Positions 6,162 through 7,722 of a DNA stretch of 7,722 bases are shown piece by piece (the stretch's first letter is position 1; each line of letters opens with the position of its first letter). The stretch is from Planctomycetales bacterium (lineage in GTDB: Bacteria; Planctomycetota; Planctomycetia; Gemmatales; Gemmataceae): assembly GCA_020054355.1 (NCBI GenBank), contig JAGVLI010000474.1, forward strand, positions 1 to 7,722, written 5' to 3'. The notes under the pieces are model-generated. The model saw nothing but the letters and a program-made list of their open reading frames with translations. It searched no databases and was not told the origin of the DNA. A program made the translations under genes and the position numbers.

Positions 6162-7292
6162 TCAGCCGTTTTCGCGCGCCAGCTCCTTGAGGAAATCGAG
6201 CGCTTCATCGACGGTCCCCACGACCGCGCCGGGCACCCGGCCGCCGTCGTCGAGTTGCCGGAGCAGCATCAGGTCGTCGAAGTCCGGCGAGGCTTCCAGC
6301 TTCCGCTTCTGCTTGGAGGACAGCTGGCCCGAAAGATAATCGTGCGCCATCATGTGATGTTCGATGAAAAAGCGCGTGCGGTCGGTAATCACTCCCTCCA
6401 GCGCTTGCAAACCCGCCTCGACGTGGTTGTACGGATCGATGCCCTTGCCGACGTCGTGCAGCAGCGCCGCTAGAAGAAATTCCTCGTCGTAAGGTCGATG
6501 CTGCCTGGCCAGCTCGAAGACCTGCAAGGTGTGGTAAAGCACGTCGCCCTCAGGATGCCATTTCGCCGATTGCTTGGCGTTATCCAACGGCAACAGCAGC
6601 ATGCGGTAGATCGGATAGGGATCGACCGTGCCTTCCTGCTCGCGGAATTCGCGTTCCAGGTTGATGCCGGGGTACTCCCGTTCGAGAAATTCTTCCAGCT
6701 CGCGGATGGAAGCGCGCTCGATGGCCTTGCCGGTGATCGAACTTTTGAAGACATAATGCGCCTGGTCCTCGGCGTAGACCGTCAGCTCGAAGTTGTAGCG
6801 GGCGTAGACGTGAATGTGCGTGAAGACGCGCGAGACGCCATGCTTGACGACCTGCTTGCGCTCCACGTCGAACTGCTGGCCTTCGCTTTCGAGCAGGTCG
6901 GCCACCAGACCGGGACTGTCGCTGAAGATGTGCAGGTCGATGTCGGACCCCTTGCGGACGTGGCCGGTCATCACGCTGCCGATCAGCCGGGGACGGAAGG
7001 CGCGCAGTGAACGCATCAGCCAGAGTGCTTCGAGCCGCATTTCGCGGAGGTGCTCGGTGCGCTTGTCGCCCTCGTGCAGGCGGGCGAACAGCTGGATTTG
7101 CTCGCGGATCTCGGCGTTGGAGGGGAGTTCTTCGGGTTTAACCCACTGACGGCAAAGCCGGCGGGCGGCCTTGCGCTTGGCGGTGAAGTATTCGGATTCG
7201 ACGCGCTCGTACATCAGCCGGGCGGCTTCGAGCGCGATCGCCTGACGGAGCTTGGCATTTGCCATCCTTTCGTGCGCCGATATCAAGCCCAT
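6162..7292 (-). CDS. Fused nucleotidyltransferase-HD domain protein
   Basis: The protein joins a DNA polymerase beta-type nucleotidyltransferase to an HD metal-dependent phosphohydrolase, suggesting a nucleotidyl transfer activity paired with a phosphodiesterase or phosphatase activity; the substrates are unknown. Residues 10-100 are helical and basic (EAARLMYER, then YFTAKRKAARRLCRQW). The transferase core is GSVMTGHVRKGSDIDLHIFS (105-124), with D117 and D119 as metal ligands; the third acidic residue may be E169 in NFELTVY. The HD domain (about 245-350) has H254, H279-D280 (LLHDVGKG), H290, H312-H313 and D348/D349. At 376 residues it is much shorter than GlnD and lacks the tRNA-binding parts of a CCA-adding enzyme. 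The ATG at 7292 is used; an in-frame ATG at 7265 begins at the more typical MANAKLRQAI and is a real alternative. Neither has a well-spaced ribosome site. It has its own candidate promoter, and lies 69 bp after the alpha/beta hydrolase gene. Confidence 0.9.
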   Translation of the reverse strand: MGLISAHERMANAKLRQAIALEAARLMYERVESEYFTAKRKAARRLCRQWVKPEELPSNAEIREQIQLFARLHEGDKRTEHLREMRLEALWLMRSLRAFRPRLIGSVMTGHVRKGSDIDLHIFSDSPGLVADLLESEGQQFDVERKQVVKHGVSRVFTHIHVYARYNFELTVYAEDQAHYVFKSSITGKAIERASIRELEEFLEREYPGINLEREFREQEGTVDPYPIYRMLLLPLDNAKQSAKWHPEGDVLYHTLQVFELARQHRPYDEEFLLAALLHDVGKGIDPYNHVEAGLQALEGVITDRTRFFIEHHMMAHDYLSGQLSSKQKRKLEASPDFDDLMLLRQLDDGGRVPGAVVGTVDEALDFLKELARENG

Positions 7293-7317
7293 TGTTGACG
7301 GCGCGGGGCTTCACTTC

Positions 7318-7323
7318 ATTATA
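7318..7323 (-). promoter_or_regulatory. Perfect -10 hexamer upstream of the NTase-HD gene
   Basis: The minus strand reads TATAAT at 7323-7318, 25 nt before the ATG at 7292. A start near 7311 would give a leader of about 19 nt to that ATG, or about 46 nt to the one at 7265. The -35 position (GGAATG at 17 nt) is poor. An AT-rich hexamer in this GC-rich gap suggests the gene is transcribed separately from the hydrolase upstream. Confidence 0.4.
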
Positions 7324-7361
7324 CGCTCGGAGTGTGTCGACATTCCGCAAATCCGGGAGTT

Positions 7362-7722
7362 TCAGGGCTTCAGCCAGGGCGTCACTTCGCGCGCCAGGAA
7401 AGTCGGCAAGGCGGTGCCGGTGTGGCCGCCCGTGTGGCCGGTCAACAGCATGGCGGGCGTCCAGCGCACCTGGACCAGGCGGCGGTAGAGTTCCTCGCTG
7501 TCGGCCTCGGTTGCATCCGGCTTGCCGAAGCCCACCCGGCCGGCACTGCAACAATAGTGGCGGTCCGAAGTGCCGAACTGGCTGGTGCCCCAGCCCAGCA
7601 CGACCACGTCGAGATCGGAATAGAAGGAGACGACTTCATTGCGGGCGGCACGCAGCGCCGGGCGCAGGTCGTATTGCGGCGACACCGCCGCGGACAGCAA
7701 GATGATTCGCTCCAGCGTGCCC
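7362..7722 (-). CDS. Alpha/beta hydrolase, C-terminal part (5' end outside window)
   Basis: The reading frame is open to the right edge, so 119 residues of a longer protein are seen, starting at GTLERIILLSAAVSPQYDL. This matches the C-terminal half of an alpha/beta-hydrolase fold in planctomycete esterase/lipase-like proteins: a beta-strand running into the SAAVSPQYDL loop; the strand VVSFYSDLDVVVLGWGT (30-46), with D38 the likely catalytic acid; FGTSDRHYCCSAGRVGF (49-65); and a terminal GHTGGHTG (95-102), with H100 the likely catalytic histidine. The nucleophile serine would lie in the missing part. The short internal start at a TTG (7700) is an artefact of the edge. The substrate is unknown, and whether the full protein has a signal peptide cannot be seen. 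It ends 69 bp before the NTase-HD gene on the same strand. The family call is fairly good, made from memory of the pattern. Confidence 0.75.
   Translation of the reverse strand, partial: GTLERIILLSAAVSPQYDLRPALRAARNEVVSFYSDLDVVVLGWGTSQFGTSDRHYCCSAGRVGFGKPDATEADSEELYRRLVQVRWTPAMLLTGHTGGHTGTALPTFLAREVTPWLKP

Overview
The window looks like chromosome from a planctomycete, most likely the Gemmata group (Gemmatales). The main reasons are a protein with the TIGR02996 N-terminal domain (pattern ANPDE-x3-RLIYADWLEERGD), which is greatly expanded in Gemmata relatives; a Ser/Thr kinase of the planctomycete 'YMPxEQ' type with an N-terminal helical domain and a membrane helix after the kinase domain; and generally high GC with short convergent and divergent gene spacing. 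The assignment is an inference from family knowledge; no rRNA or marker gene is present.

Layout, left to right. (1) Positions 1-1423, minus strand: a membrane-anchored Ser/Thr protein kinase whose C-terminal part lies beyond the left edge. (2) 1424-1647: a divergent intergenic region with a good minus-strand promoter for the kinase and a weaker plus-strand one. (3) 1648-2646, plus strand: an uncharacterised protein resembling the DUF6930/DUF7309 type. It overlaps tail-to-tail by 18 bp with (4) 2629-3660, minus strand, a TIGR02996 protein with leucine-rich-repeat-like segments and a C-terminal cysteine motif, encoded in visibly lower-GC DNA. (5) 3670-4509, minus strand: a sugar-phosphate isomerase/epimerase-like TIM-barrel protein just upstream of gene 4, probably in the same transcript. 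(6) 4510-4676: a second divergent intergenic region holding two short perfect inverted repeats and a candidate extended -10. (7) 4677-6137, plus strand: a full-length MlrC/M81-family metallohydrolase. (8) 6162-7292, minus strand, convergent with MlrC at a 24-bp gap: a fused nucleotidyltransferase-HD protein with its own candidate promoter (perfect TATAAT). (9) 7362-7722, minus strand: the C-terminal part of an alpha/beta hydrolase that enters from the right edge.

No single pathway ties these genes together. The best functional links are the isomerase/TIGR02996 gene pair (probable operon) and the divergent isomerase/MlrC pair, which share a 167-bp control region and could be co-regulated catabolic enzymes. 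No mobile element, CRISPR array, tRNA or rRNA gene was seen. Nothing here amounts to a clear new multi-gene system; the most interesting items are the low-GC TIGR02996/LRR/Cys gene, the NTase-HD fusion, and the MlrC homologue of unknown substrate.
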